This document shows positions 44,139 to 55,100 of a stretch of DNA of 64,000 nt, piece by piece. The notes under the pieces are model-generated. The model had not been told where the DNA came from. It searched no databases and was given only the letters and a program-made list of their open reading frames with translations. This stretch comes from Halicephalobus mephisto. Its lineage: Eukaryota > Nematoda > Chromadorea > Rhabditida > Panagrolaimidae. Location of the stretch: the NCBI GenBank assembly GCA_009193035.1, contig SWDT01000004.1:248001-312000 (forward strand). The letters run 5' to 3'. A program made the position numbers and the translations under genes. Numbering within the stretch: position 1 is the first letter of the stretch; each line of letters starts with the position of its first letter.

Positions 44139-45640
44139 ATGAATGACAAAGCCAAGGTGGTCGTTGTGGGAGACGCTTACGGTAAGAATACTGTAATTTT
44201 TAAAATTTAAAAAAAAATAAATTTTTTTAGTCGGAAAAACTGCACTTTTATCGAAATTTTTATTTAATTTATTTTCTTCTGATTATAATTTCACCGTAGG
44301 AATAGATTTCCACTCAAAAGCCGTCGTCACGAATTCGGGGGAAGCCGTCAGACTCCAACTCTGGGACACCGCGGGTCAGGAGCGGTTCCTGGCCCTCCTC
44401 CCGAGTTACCTGAGGGACTGCTGCGTTGTCCTCATCGTCTTCGACCTTACAAGTTTGTTTTAAGTAAAATAAAAACAATTTTAAAAATAAAAATAATTTA
44501 AATAATTTTAGAAATTAAAAAAATAAAACAATTCTAAAAATAAAAATAATTTTAAAAATAAAAATAATTTAAATAATTTTAGAAATTAAAAAAATAAAAC
44601 AATTCTAAAAATAAAAATAATTTTAAAAATAAAAATAATTTAAATAATTTTAGAAATTAAAAAAATAAAACAATTCTAAAAATAAAAATAATTTTTAAAT
44701 CCCAAAAATTTCAAAAAATAAAAATAATTTTGTGATAAAAAAACAAAAATAATTCTAAAAATTTTAAAATTTCTATTTTTTGATTATTTTATTATTTCAC
44801 ATAATTTCGAAATAAATCATATATCATTAAAAAATTAATTTCTTAAAAATCATCTCAGCACGATATTTTTAAAACTAAAAAATATTAAAATTTCAATTTT
44901 TTTATTATTTTACACAATTTCGTAATTTCGTAATTAATCATATTTTATAAAAAAATTAATTTCTTAAAAATCATCTCAGCACGACATTTTTAAAACTAAA
45001 AATATTAAAATTTCAATTTTTTTTTATTATTTTACACAATTTCGTAATTTCGTAATTAATCATATTTTATAAAAAAATTGACTTCTCAAAAATCACCTCA
45101 GCACGATATTTTTAAAACTAAAAATATTAAAATTTTTATTTTTTTTATTATTTTACACAATTTCGTAATTTCGAAATAAATCATATTTTATAAAAAAAAT
45201 TGATTTCTTAAAAATCATCTCAGCACGAAATTCTGTTTTTTAATTTCCGTTTTTTTTAACAATAGTAATATTTTCCAGATAGGAAGTCCTTCGAGGGAAT
45301 CCCCCTCTGGGTCGACTACGTGAAGAAAAATTCGCTGAACAGAAGCCAGATCGTCTTCGTCGGAACCAAAAACGACTTAATCAACGAAAAAATCATAGAA
45401 AAAACCGAAATTGACATCTTGATGAAAAAATACAGTATACCGTACCATGAGGTCTCCGCCGTCACGGCAGACGGGATTCAGAATCTCTTCCAAAACACAG
45501 CAGAAATCGCCCTAGAAGCCCTGAAGAAAAAAAAAGATTCCGTCGGCGGAATAAACATCGACGATTCTGGCTACACTTCTTTCCCCGAGGTCAATTCTCA
45601 AAATAAAAAATCCTTTTTAAAAAAATGTTGTTCTGGATAA
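44139..45640 (+). CDS. Divergent Rab-family small GTPase
   Basis: Exons 44139-44181, 44231-44452 and 45279-45640 encode 208 aa, a usual Rab length. G1 is GDAYVGKT, switch I NFTVGIDF, G3 WDTAGQERF; RLQLWDTAGQERF followed by PSY.RD resembles the Rab6 group. G4 is TKND where most Rabs have NKxD,  and G5 is SAV instead of SAK. The protein ends KKCCSG, a dicysteine of CCxx type for double geranylgeranylation. It would act in vesicle traffic on membranes. The second intron (826 bp) is filled with two tandem arrays. The last codons are shared with a 3' tandem repeat. The precise Rab subfamily is not established. Confidence 0.9.
44460..45245. repeat. Two intronic tandem arrays (~60 bp and ~120 bp units)
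   Basis: 44465-44700 has about four ~60-bp units with AATTTTAGAAATTAAAAAAA TAAAACAATT-type sequence. 44770-45235 has four ~120-bp units with TTAAAAATCATCTCAGCACG and TTTACACAATTTCGTAATTT. Confidence 0.88.
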
Positions 45641-45895
45641 AATTATTTTTTTATAAAAATCTTTAAAAAAATGCTGTTCTGGATAAAATTATTTTTTTAT
45701 AAAAATCTTCAAAAAAAATTCTGTTTGGGATAAAATTATTTTTTTTATAAAAATCTTCAAAAAAAATGTTGTTCTAGATAAAATTACTTTTTTTTATAAA
45801 AATCTTTAAAAAAGTGCTGTTTTGGGTAAAATTATTTTTTTTATAAAAATCTTCAAAAAAAATGTTGTTCTGGATAAAATTATTTTTTTAAATTT
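45618..45895. repeat. ~48-bp tandem repeat starting inside the Rab stop-codon region
   Basis: Six units read AAAAAATGTTGTTCTGGATA, then AAATTATTTTTTTATAAAAA and TCTT. Copies lie near 45622, 45670, 45718, 45765, 45813 and 45861, with variants TGCTGTTCTGG, TTCTGTTTGGG and TGTTGTTCTAG. The first unit supplies the codons for KKCCSG-stop of the Rab gene. Confidence 0.9.
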
Positions 45896-45899
45896 AATT

Positions 45900-46400
45900 G
45901 TTTTCTAAAATACAGTAGATATCCGACATTTAAAATCTCAGAAGTTCTGTCTGAGATCATTTTTTTATTTTTGATTTCTACAGTAATCTAATTGTAATTT
46001 TCAAAATTCTTTTTAAGACCATTTTTTTTATTTTTATTTTCGAGTTCTACAGTAATCCAATTATAATTTTCTAGAATACAGTAGACTTCTGGAATTACCT
46101 AAAATTTTGAATTTTACAAGTTCTTTAAAATTCTCCTCAAGACCATTTTTTTTATTTTTATTTTTGATTTCTACAGTAATCCAATTATGATTTGTAGAGT
46201 ACAGTAAACTTTTGGAGCTTCAAATTCCAAACATTTTTAAAGTTTTTCTCAATCCCATTTTTTTTATTTTTTTATTTCTACAGTAATCCAATTATAATTT
46301 TCGACATTCTTAAGACCAATCTTAAAAATCTTTATTTCTACAGTAATATTGTTAAAAATTTTCAAAAATTCTTTATTTCAAAATTTAAAAAAATAAAAAA
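45900..46400. repeat. Degenerate repeat with TTTCTACAGTAATCCAATTA
   Basis: Four to five units of 90-100 bp contain TTCTACAGTAATCCAATTAT followed by AATTTTCTAGAATACAGTAG. This lies in the convergent spacer between the Rab gene and the Cys-rich minus-strand gene. Confidence 0.75.
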
Positions 46401-46459
46401 TAAAAAATGAGATACAGTAAACTAAAAAATAAGCTCAATCGATGTAATTTAAAAAATAG

Positions 46460-46633
46460 TCATTTCTTACGGTAACATTGACAGAATCCATCACATTTGC
46501 AGGTTACGGTAGAATTAGCCAAAACACATCTGCTACATTGACATAATCCAGGCTTCTTACAACAAGTCCCATTTTGACAGAGCTTACAGTAATCAACACT
46601 ACTATTACTGTTTTTCGCAGAAGTTGAAAACAT
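46460..46633 (-). CDS. Small Cys-rich, metallothionein-like protein (57 aa)
   Basis: The minus frame from ATG at 46633 to TGA at 46460 encodes 57 residues with 11 Cys. They are arranged as CKLCQNGTCCKKPGLCQCSR, then C, a short spacer and CKCDGFCQC. There is a short Ser/Asn-rich head, no aromatic core apart from one Phe, Tyr in two places, and no signal peptide. C-x-C, CC and C-x2-C spacing is typical of metallothioneins, which bind Zn/Cd/Cu in the cytosol. Nematode MTL proteins are longer, so homology is not claimed. It could also be a Cys-rich secreted peptide if an upstream exon supplied a signal. The frame is single-exon and non-repetitive within a repeat-rich region. Confidence 0.6.
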   Translation of the reverse strand: MFSTSAKNSNSSVDYCKLCQNGTCCKKPGLCQCSRCVLANSTVTCKCDGFCQCYRKK

Positions 46634-47729
46634 TATTTTTAAAATTTCGAAATTTCTGAAATATTTTAAATTTAAAATTTTCCGGAATTTTTGGACTTTT
46701 TAAAATTTAAAAATTTTCCAAAGCTTTTTAATTTTAAAAATTTTAAAGTTTTTTGGACTTTTTAAATTTTAAAATTTTCCAAAGTTTTTTAATTTTAAAA
46801 TTTCCGAAATTTTTTGGACTTTTTAAATTTTAAAATTTCCGAAATTTTTTGGACTTTTTGAAATTTCGAAATTTGATAGAATCTGTTAGGACATCAGAAA
46901 CCGAGCTTATTTATAGAATCGAAATTTTCAGAAAACTGGCGGAATCAGGTGGATAATCGGTTGATGACGCAAGTTCCCTGGATAATTAAGCCTGTTCTCG
47001 TTCGATTCGAAATTTCCAAAAATATTTTTTTAAGCAAGAATTTCGAAAACTCCAAAATGAGTCAGAAAATAGGATACTGTAGATCGTTGAATTTTGGATT
47101 CGGAAATTCAATTTGAAACCAAAAATTCCAAAATCCCAGAAACTGATTTCGAGAATATTTTGCAAAAAATCTTTATTTTTACAATAGTAATTTTTGAATT
47201 CGCGCGCTAAAACAAGTGAGAGTGGCAAATCTGATAATTTCTTTACCAAAATTGACTCGCGATAGTTTTACTCGCTCGTTCTCTTTACTCCTTTTGCCAA
47301 AGTTCTAAAATGATAAAAGTGGCAAATCTGACAATTTCTTTACCAAAATTGACTCACGATAGTTTCACTCGTTCTCTTTACTTCTTTTGCCAAGGTTCTA
47401 AAAAGATAAAAACGACAAAACTGGCAATTTTCCATCACAGTCAAATCGCTTTAGTTTTCTTTTTACCTAAATTTTATAATTTTCCAAACCCTAAAAATTC
47501 GTGTCCAGAAAATCTCATTAAAAAGTTCATTTTCAACTTAATGTCATTACAATCTAAAAATTTCGAAATTTCTTATAATTTAAAAATCTAAAAAATTCCG
47601 GGATTTTTTTCAATTTTAAAAATTTCAAAAATTCGTTTCAAAATTTTATTTTTAATTTCAGAAGTATGACCTTTGTTTTCTGATCAGCTGTATCGATTAG
47701 ACATCGAAACCAGTATCAATTTCATTTTC
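46634..47729. repeat. Intergenic, with ~98-bp direct duplication
   Basis: 46640-46880 repeats TTTTTGGACTTTTTAAATTT and AAAATTTCCGAAATTTTTTG. At 47221 and 47319 a ~98-bp segment (GTGGCAAATCTGATAATTTC, ACCAAAATTGACTCGCGATA, TTCTCTTTACTCCTTTTGCC) is directly duplicated. Two ORFs here (46986-47249 minus, 47310-47591 plus) have no support. Confidence 0.7.
46908..46915 (-). promoter_or_regulatory. TATA-box-like TATAAATA
   Basis: On the minus strand CTATAAATAAG lies about 275 bp upstream of the Cys-rich gene's ATG. It would serve as a TATA box only if the leader is long or spliced. GATA motifs also lie nearby. Confidence 0.25.
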
Positions 47730-48271
47730 ATGAAAATTATTTCCATTTTTTTTCTTATTTTTACAGGTTAGTCATATTACCGTAATTTCCTACCATCACA
47801 ATTCCAGTTCCAATAATTGATGGAATATCCCTAGATCAACTTATTTGTCAACAACAACCTCATAATTGTCGAAATAAAACCACAATCCAAAAAACCACTT
47901 CTCAAAAATCCGCTTCTGAAACCTACCTAACCAGGAATCCACTTCTACCCCAAAGACCTGGTGATTTTTCAAATTGGAACCAATACGGAAAAACATCCGA
48001 TGATGGAACAGGGTACGGGGCAGGGGTCGGTCCTGGCTACGGACCCGGACTCGGGGACATAGCCATCAGAACAGGAGTCGGAGTCCACTTCCCCTTCGGC
48101 AACATAGGTGTCAGGAGGGATTTCGAACTCGGATTCGGCGGTTCAGGCAGGATCGGAGGGATGCCAGTCGGATTTGGCAACGGCTACTCCGGCAATGGTC
48201 TAGGAATCAGCCAAAGCGGTTGGCCCCACGACCCACCTTTCACCACCGGCAATATGTGGCCCCTTGGCTAA
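47730..48271 (+). CDS. Secreted glycine-rich protein (166 aa)
   Basis: Exon 1 (47730-47766) encodes a signal peptide (MKIISIFFLIFT). A 41-nt intron joins in phase to 47808-48271. The mature part has two Cys early (ICQQQPHNC), an N-glycosylation site (NKT), a Thr/Ser/Gln linker, then a Gly-rich half (GYGAGVGPGYGPGLG, FGNGYSGNGLG) ending WPHDPPFTTGNMWPLG. The second exon has no ATG near its start, so a simple ATG-based ORF search misses it. GC content and codon choice are much higher in GC than in the flanks. It resembles nematode Gly-rich cuticle or surface-associated secreted proteins, but no family is established. It is convergent with the zinc-finger gene, 143 bp apart. Confidence 0.75.
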
Positions 48272-48414
48272 AAGTCTCTACCAAACATTTTATAACAATT
48301 CATTCTATAAAAACTAATAAAACCCGGTAATAATAGTATTTGACAGATCAAATAATTTTCAAATTGAAATTTTTCGAGGTAAAGACGAAATCATGAAGCT
48401 GACAACGTGCACCA

Positions 48415-50088
48415 TCATTCTCCTTTGTACATGACCCATACTCGAGGGCTGATAATGTAATCTGAAAACAAGTATTCGCGCAAATGCCAATCATAAGGTA
48501 ACTCTTTAAAAGGTTCGAGTAATCAAACGATTCTCAAAACGCGCACACCACCAAATGGCCACTTCTCCACCAAGTCGGCGAAGAAGTGACCGGCTTTATT
48601 ACTGAATTACATAATGAAAACCAAACCAACGGAATTCCCGTCATTGATAACCATAATTGAAACTCACCAGAAGTATTATTCATCGACAAATATCCACCAT
48701 GTGTCGTCAGCGTGTGATTCTTAATATCCGCCCATTCGCTCTGCTTCTCATTACAGACGGCACAGACGTATCCATGTTCTTCTTTTCGATGCTCTTCCAT
48801 CACATTGAATCGATTACACTTGTAATCGCAAATCTTGCATTCGAACTTGATAATACCAGTATGTATCCTTTCGTGGGTTGTCACTCCTGTTTCACTTGTG
48901 AACAGTTCGTCGCAGAAATGACATGGATACGTCTTGGTGAACACATGAGACATTTTCTTGTGCTTCCTCAACTTCCTGGGAGTCAAGAACTTCTGATTAC
49001 ACAAGTGACATTTAAAGCCAGAGTTAGGGCCACGATGAAATTTTGCCCTATGATTGAACAACCGAGATTCTGTGCAGAGATTCCTAATTGGTGTGCATTC
49101 GAAACAAATGAAACTCTGCAAAAAGGGGTTTAGACACAAAGTGGCCGTTGAAACCCACCATGTCGCAATGATGATTCGGCAGATCGTCCTTGCTTGGAAC
49201 ACATTTGAAACAATCCAAGCATTGAGCAAACTCCGTACAGTCCTCATGCTTCTTCTCAATGTGCTTCTTCAACGAGTGCTCATTCCTGAATCGTTTATCG
49301 CAAAACGGGCACTGAGGCGACACCTTCTTCTTGTAGACGCGTTTTGGTTGATGTAGGACTCCAAACTTGTCGTACCTCGGAGCGACTCCGTTCGTCAGCT
49401 CGCCGGGAAGAGGTATACTACTCGGATCGATTATGTACTTCCTGGCATCCATATCGTCTTGAGGAGGGATGAAACCACCACTCGTGATCTCCTCAATCCG
49501 ATTAGCTTCTATCTCTTCCGCTCTCATTGCTTGCATTTCCTCCTCCTGTTGCAACAAGTAAGCCAAGTGATCGACCGGGTGATTGTCACGTAAATGCCTT
49601 TCATAAATGTGCTTTTCCAGGAATCGATTTCGACATCGCTTACATCTGATCATTCTCGACCTCACCAATTTGCGAATGTCTGCTGGGTTTCGATATCTGG
49701 CGATTCCCTCACTCGCATTCAACGGCACGATGGTGATAGCGCCATGTGGAGCATGAGTTGACACTCTGTTCGTCTGTTTAACGCCTGAAATCAGATTTGA
49801 TAAGGATTACAGTGGTCAACAGATATACCATTGGTTGACAACGCCAGGATCTCTCCGTGAGCTCCGAGAGCCAGTCTTTCGCGTGGCTTGGTCGGATCAT
49901 CGGACTTCAATGCTTGTAATACTTCCGCTAGACCAGTCAACTTTGCCTAAAGCAAGGAATTATGAGTTTCATATATGAAAAGAACACCAAACCTTTCTTT
50001 TTTCTGCTCGTTCTTGTAATTCCTCAGCCCGCTTAGTTTCGTACTCAATCTTGAGATCATCATAGTCCAACGAGTCGTCACAAAGCAT
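48415..50088 (-). CDS. mep-1: MEP-1-like C2H2 zinc-finger protein
   Basis: Minus exons 50088-49993, 49946-49829, 49784-49159, 49115-48668 and 48461-48415 encode 444 aa in consistent phase. There are about eight C2H2-type fingers (CKRCRNRFLEKHIYERHLRD, CPFCDKRFRNEHSLKKH, CHLCNQKFLTPRKLRKHKKM, CHFCDELFTSETGVTTHERI among them). The order and the FECTPIRNLC segment resemble C. elegans MEP-1, a nuclear partner of the Mi-2/LET-418 remodeller that represses germline genes in somatic cells; this is from memory. MEP-1 is longer, so upstream exons may be missing. The last exon (YIISPRVWVMYKGE) is chosen over read-through, which would end at 48534. Intron 1 carries TTTCATATATGAAA. Confidence 0.65.
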
Positions 50089-50262
50089 CTGAACCATCAA
50101 TTGGAATAAAAAAGTTTTGCAAATTTAAAAATAACAAGATATTTCAGATTTCGAAAGTCAATTGGAACTTTGCGCGCGAGTCCGCGGCGAAACAAGAGCA
50201 CTAGTCAGGGACTTTCGTGTCGGGACCATGGCATAGGCGGGGCGCGAGAAATTGAAAGAAGT

Positions 50263-50280
50263 CATGATTGATCAATCATG
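50263..50280. promoter_or_regulatory. Perfect 18-bp palindrome CATGATTGATCAATCATG
   Basis: An exact 18-bp inverted repeat without spacer lies 175 bp upstream of the zinc-finger gene's ATG. The half site TGATTGAT/ATTGATC resembles homeodomain or CUT-domain sites, and the arrangement suggests dimer binding. Function is inferred. Confidence 0.45.
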
Positions 50281-51460
50281 GACCTCTTTTCCCTCTTTTC
50301 CTTTTTTGTTTTACGTTTTTTATGTATCGAAATGCGTTTTTCTGCGGAAGGATCGTTTAAACTGGCTGATAAGGGTTCCATATATGAATTTTTAAACTTT
50401 TTTTATTTTTTTGCTTTTCAAATTTTATTGTCGTGTGAGTTTATCCTCAGGTGTATGAATAGTCCCGCAATGACTAAAATTGATGTTTGTATGCATCTGG
50501 GAATAGCAACACACTTTTGCGCGGGGCTTGTCCGAAAACGTCGAGATGGTGTCTTCTTGCGCTTTCTAATGTTTGCCTTCGATCACGGGCCAAGGTGCTC
50601 ACTCAGTCAGCTAAACAACGCCGCTTTTCGAACAAAACTGGCTTGACCAATAAACCACGTTGTTTGAATCTGTTTTTCCGGCCGCAAAACACGTCCTCCC
50701 CCGGGACATTTGGCCCTAGGTTCACGTTGATTTCGAAACTCTTTTTTGATTTAATCTTCCTTAATCATTTCATCCCGTGTCAAGCTAATCTGGCTACTAA
50801 GACTGATTTAAAAGCAAAAATTGAAACTAATCTTACGAAATCAGAAACTTCAAAGGAGCAACTGTCGTACAATCCATTTTTGCTCTTTTTAGACCAGTCT
50901 TTTTGGTCAATTCATCGCCATTTTAGGCGACTTCAAAGTCAAATAGACTGATTTGAAAAGACGAAAGTGGCTTGTGCGGCATTCGTCCTCTCGACTCGCG
51001 CTGTTTTTGGAACTTTTTACCTTTTAAGCCAGTCTTTGTTACTTGATTGGCATATTAAACTGATATAACATCAAGACTGGTGGGCAAAAATGGTCTGTGT
51101 GAAGCTGTTTTTTTGGAATATTTGTCCTTGTTGACTCGCGCTGATTTCGGAATTTTTCTTTTTAAATAAATATTTTTAATTAATTAATGTGTTAAATTAG
51201 TTCAGCAACCAAAACTGGCCTAAAAAGATAAACTTGAAATCAATGCTACGAAATAGGGAAACAAAAATTGCAAGTGATCAACTGGCAGAGATTCATTGAA
51301 AACACTTATTGTCAACATTAGCTGACTCAGGTGACTGAAATTCGGTCCATTTCCTGTGCTAATCCGAGCTCAGGTAACCTACTTTGTTTAGGCTTTGACC
51401 CGTTTTATTTCTCCGATTCTAGATTTGCATTTTCCACCAGAACAGGTTCGAAAATTTGAA
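50281..51460. other. Intergenic, non-repetitive, no supported gene
   Basis: Plus frames at 50278-50646 and 50487-50951 (122 and 154 codons) overlap in different phases, have no domain and no splice structure, and look like chance in this less AT-rich spacer. The region separates the divergent zinc-finger and CIP2A-like genes and likely holds both promoters. Phrases such as AAACTGGCTTGACCA and CTGGTCTAAAA-like sequences recur loosely. Confidence 0.45.
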
Positions 51461-51463
51461 TTT

Positions 51464-52040
51464 CTTCAATTATTCATTTCCATTGTGTACATTCATATAT
51501 CAATTTTTACTTTTTTGTGTCCCTAAACCCTAAAAAAACCATTTTAAATCATTTTTTCCTTAATTTTTAGTTTTTTTGGGATTTTTTAATTTTTAGGATT
51601 TTTTGAATTTCTTCAATTATTCATTTCCATTGTGTACATTCATATATCAATTTTTGCTTTTTTGTGTCCCTAAACCCTAAAAAGACCATTTTTAATCATT
51701 TTTTCCTTAATTTTTAGTTTTTTTGGAATTTTTTAATTTTTAGGATTTTTTGAATTTCTTCAGTTATTTATTTTCATTGTGTACATTCATATATCAATTT
51801 TTACTTTTTTGTGTCCCTAAACCCTAAAAAAACCATTTTAAATCATTTTTTCCTTAATTTTTAGTTTTTTTGGAATTTTTTAATTTTTAGGATTTTTTGA
51901 ATTTCTTCAGTTATTTATTTTCATTGTGTACATTCATATATCAATTTTTATTTTTTTGTGTCCCTAAACCCTAAAAAGACCATTTTAAATCATTTTTTCC
52001 TTAATTTTTAGTTTTTTTTGGAGTTTTTTTTAGGGTTTTT
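51464..52040. repeat. ~147-bp tandem repeat, four copies
   Basis: Each unit contains CCATTGTGTACATTCATATA, TCAATTTTTACTTTTTTGTG, TCCCTAAACCCTAAAAA and TCCTTAATTTTTAGTTTTTT. Copies are nearly identical, so the array is recent. It ends about 70 bp before the CIP2A-like start codon. Confidence 0.95.
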
Positions 52041-52109
52041 CGATTATTTTAGGATTTTTGTTTTTTTAGGATTTTTCATATTAATTTATTTTTTTCAGCC
52101 GAGACGGGC

Positions 52110-55100
52110 ATGTCCCTTTTGGATCTCGATGCTTTAATCCAAAGAGTCAATCTCGTTGCTACCGATTTTTTCAGCGATCCAACTCGAGGTTCGTCCTGTA
52201 CTCAGCTCGAAGATGTCCTACATGTGAGGTTTAAAATTTTATTTCAATTATACTTGGAGTTTTTAGAGTTTAGTACGAAATACGTCTCATATAGATCCTA
52301 CAGGACGTTTGAATCCCCACAGTCTTCACATTCATCAACTACTTGTGAATTGTAACGAATTATTAGGGTTCCCAAGCACGACACTAGTTGCCCGGTCGAA
52401 AGTCTTGCTGGTTTTGTTTAATATTAGTGAGTTTTTTAAATTATTTCGATTTTTAAAATTACTTTGATTTTTAATATTTGTAATTTTTTAAATTATTTCG
52501 ATTTTTAATATTTGAAATTTTTAAAATTATTTCGAAAGTTACTCATGTTCACTTTTTGTTTTTAAATATTTTCGTCATTTTTAGGTAATTTTCACTTATT
52601 TTCCTAATTATTTCTCGATTATTTTATTCATTTTTCTAATTATTTTCTGTATTTTTCGATGATTCTTATTAATTTTCTGTTTTTTTAAAATGATTTTAAT
52701 TCTTTGTTATTTTTTGATTTTTCAATTGTTTTTATTTTTTGATTTTTCCATTTTAGCCCAGCATAACGTTAGAGTTCGTCGTTACTTGGCCGGAGAGCTG
52801 CAGATTATTGGAACTGTCTTCAGATGTCTTCTTCAAGCTATTCGAGACAACCTAGGCCCGCAGAACATGATAGATATTCTCAGATTGCTCCAGATTCTGA
52901 CATACGAAAAATGCATCACATTCGGATCCTGGGCGAACGAAATGATCTCTTATTTGCTGAGTGAGTTGAGTTCAGACAGAGATCCAGAATGGCTACCGTA
53001 TTGTGGAGCTATTTTGTCAAATCTTATTAGAAGAAGCAAAACGGCATGTAGTAAAGTCCTGGCTTCTAGACACTATCCTATTCTGGAGAAGAAATTAATC
53101 GGTTTTCTGTCCCATGAATCCAGAACCCTCGTGATAGCGGCATTGACGATGATAGGGTACCTGGACGAGAAAAAAAGAGACATAGTGTATTCCGGTCAGC
53201 ATCTGAAAGAAACATTTTTGTGTGTATTTAATATCATCAAAACCGGGGAAACCGTCCTGACGAGACACATGGCGCTGGATCTGTGCAAAAGGTTGATCAT
53301 TTCTGATTCTTCCAAGGTTTGTTTTTTTTTTAAATTTTTACGAAATAATTAAATTAGTTCAGTTTTGATAGAATACTGTGGAATTAAGATTTAGTGGTAG
53401 TTTTGTAGGTAATTGTTAATTTTTACAAAATAATCAAATTAGTTCAGTTTTGATAGAATACTGTGGAATTAAGATTTTAGTAGTAGTTTTGTAAGTAATT
53501 GTTAATTTTTACGAAATAATTAAATTAATTCAGTTTTGATAGAATACTGTGGAATTAAGATTTTTGTAGTAGTTTTGTAGTTAATTGTTAATTTTAACGA
53601 ACTAATTAAATTAGTTTAGTTTTGATAGAGTACTGTGGAATTAAGATTTTAGTAGTAGTTTTGTAGTTAATTGTTAATTTTAACGAAATAATTAAATTAG
53701 TTTAGTTTTGATAGAATACTGTGGAATTAAGATTTTATCGGTAGTTTTGTAGGTAATTGTTAATTTTTAAAAATAGGATTTTATTCGGTGGGATTCTGAT
53801 TTAAAAAATTGGATTTTTTTGGATATATTTTTGAAAAATAAAAAATCTTTAAATTGTAGAATTTCCACAAAATCAAAATTGTTTCGAAATAGTTTAATAA
53901 AGTTTTTAATTTTTTATTTTTATACATAATTGATTGCAAAATGATTATATATTATATAAAACGGAAATTTTAAACGTTTTAATTTTTGGAAATTTAAGGA
54001 TATTTTATAAATTTTTTATTTTTATTTTTATTTTTTTTTTAGATTTTTCCATCTCCGACGCCTGCTTCAACTGCTAGAGAACTTCTCACTTATCCGTTCT
54101 TTGGTCCTAGTGTGGAGGAACTTGCGAAACATTTAATCAACTTGGATGCGAGAACTGAGGAATGTCTGAAAGTTTACCAGCTTTTCCTCGATGTTTGTCG
54201 TCTTCCGCAATTTAAATCCCATATTTGTCGGGCTATATTGGCCACGAAACCTTGTGAGAACAGACTGACGACCCCTGTTCTGGGGATGCTGAACTGCGCT
54301 TCGTGGTCCTTCGAGGAAGCGATCGAACCGGAAGTGCCTCTGGCGGCGTGCGAGCTTCTGACGCATGTCCTGAAGGAAGTCGTGGATTCAGGAGACAGAG
54401 TTCAAAGTTATGTTCCTATTGAAAATTTAATTAATTTAATTCTTGTTAATGTGAAAACAGCTGTAGAAACGAAATCAGAATTAGTGTCGTACCAATGCAG
54501 AAGGATAACTTGCGGATTGAAACTGGCTGATGCCGTTTCGGGAGACGACGATTCAAGAAGAGAACTTTTGGATTCTCTGACGGCTCAACTCTGTTCTCAT
54601 GTAAATGAATCTCAATTAATAAGTAATCCAGTAATTACCTACATGACGAAACCACCGTCAATGAGGAATTCTGACGAGTTACCAGAATGGAGGTAAAGTT
54701 AATTTTTTTCATAATTTTTATTTTTATATTTTTTATTTTATAATTTTTATTTTTATATTTTATATTTTTTATTTTTATATTTTATATTTTATATTTTATA
54801 TTTTATATTTTATATTTTTATATTTTATATTTTATATTTTTATATTTTTTTTTAATAATTTAATTTTTTTTAATAATGTAATTTTTTTATAATTCTTTAT
54901 ATTTTTTCTATAATTTTTTATTATTCTTTATAATTTAATTTTTATTTTTTCTATAATTTTTATTATTCTTTATAATTTTATTTTTTATAATTGTTTATTT
55001 TTTTGTGTTCTGAGATTTGTCACTTGGATATTTGTGTTTGAATTTTATAATTTAATTTGTCGAAAGTTATTTATTAAGTAATCAGACCTGTAAGTTTTGA

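Noticed and set aside
48657..49356. Plus-strand ORFs of 158 and 100 codons
   Set aside because: They are antisense to exons encoding well-formed C2H2 zinc fingers.
50278..50951. Two overlapping plus ORFs of 122 and 154 codons
   Set aside because: They are in different phases, have no domain or splice signal, and lie in a probable promoter region. They are likely chance in less AT-rich DNA.
53768..55000. Possible CRISPR-like or satellite array in AT repeats
   Set aside because: Units lack constant repeats with unique spacers. They are simple tandem or low-complexity repeats in a eukaryotic intron.
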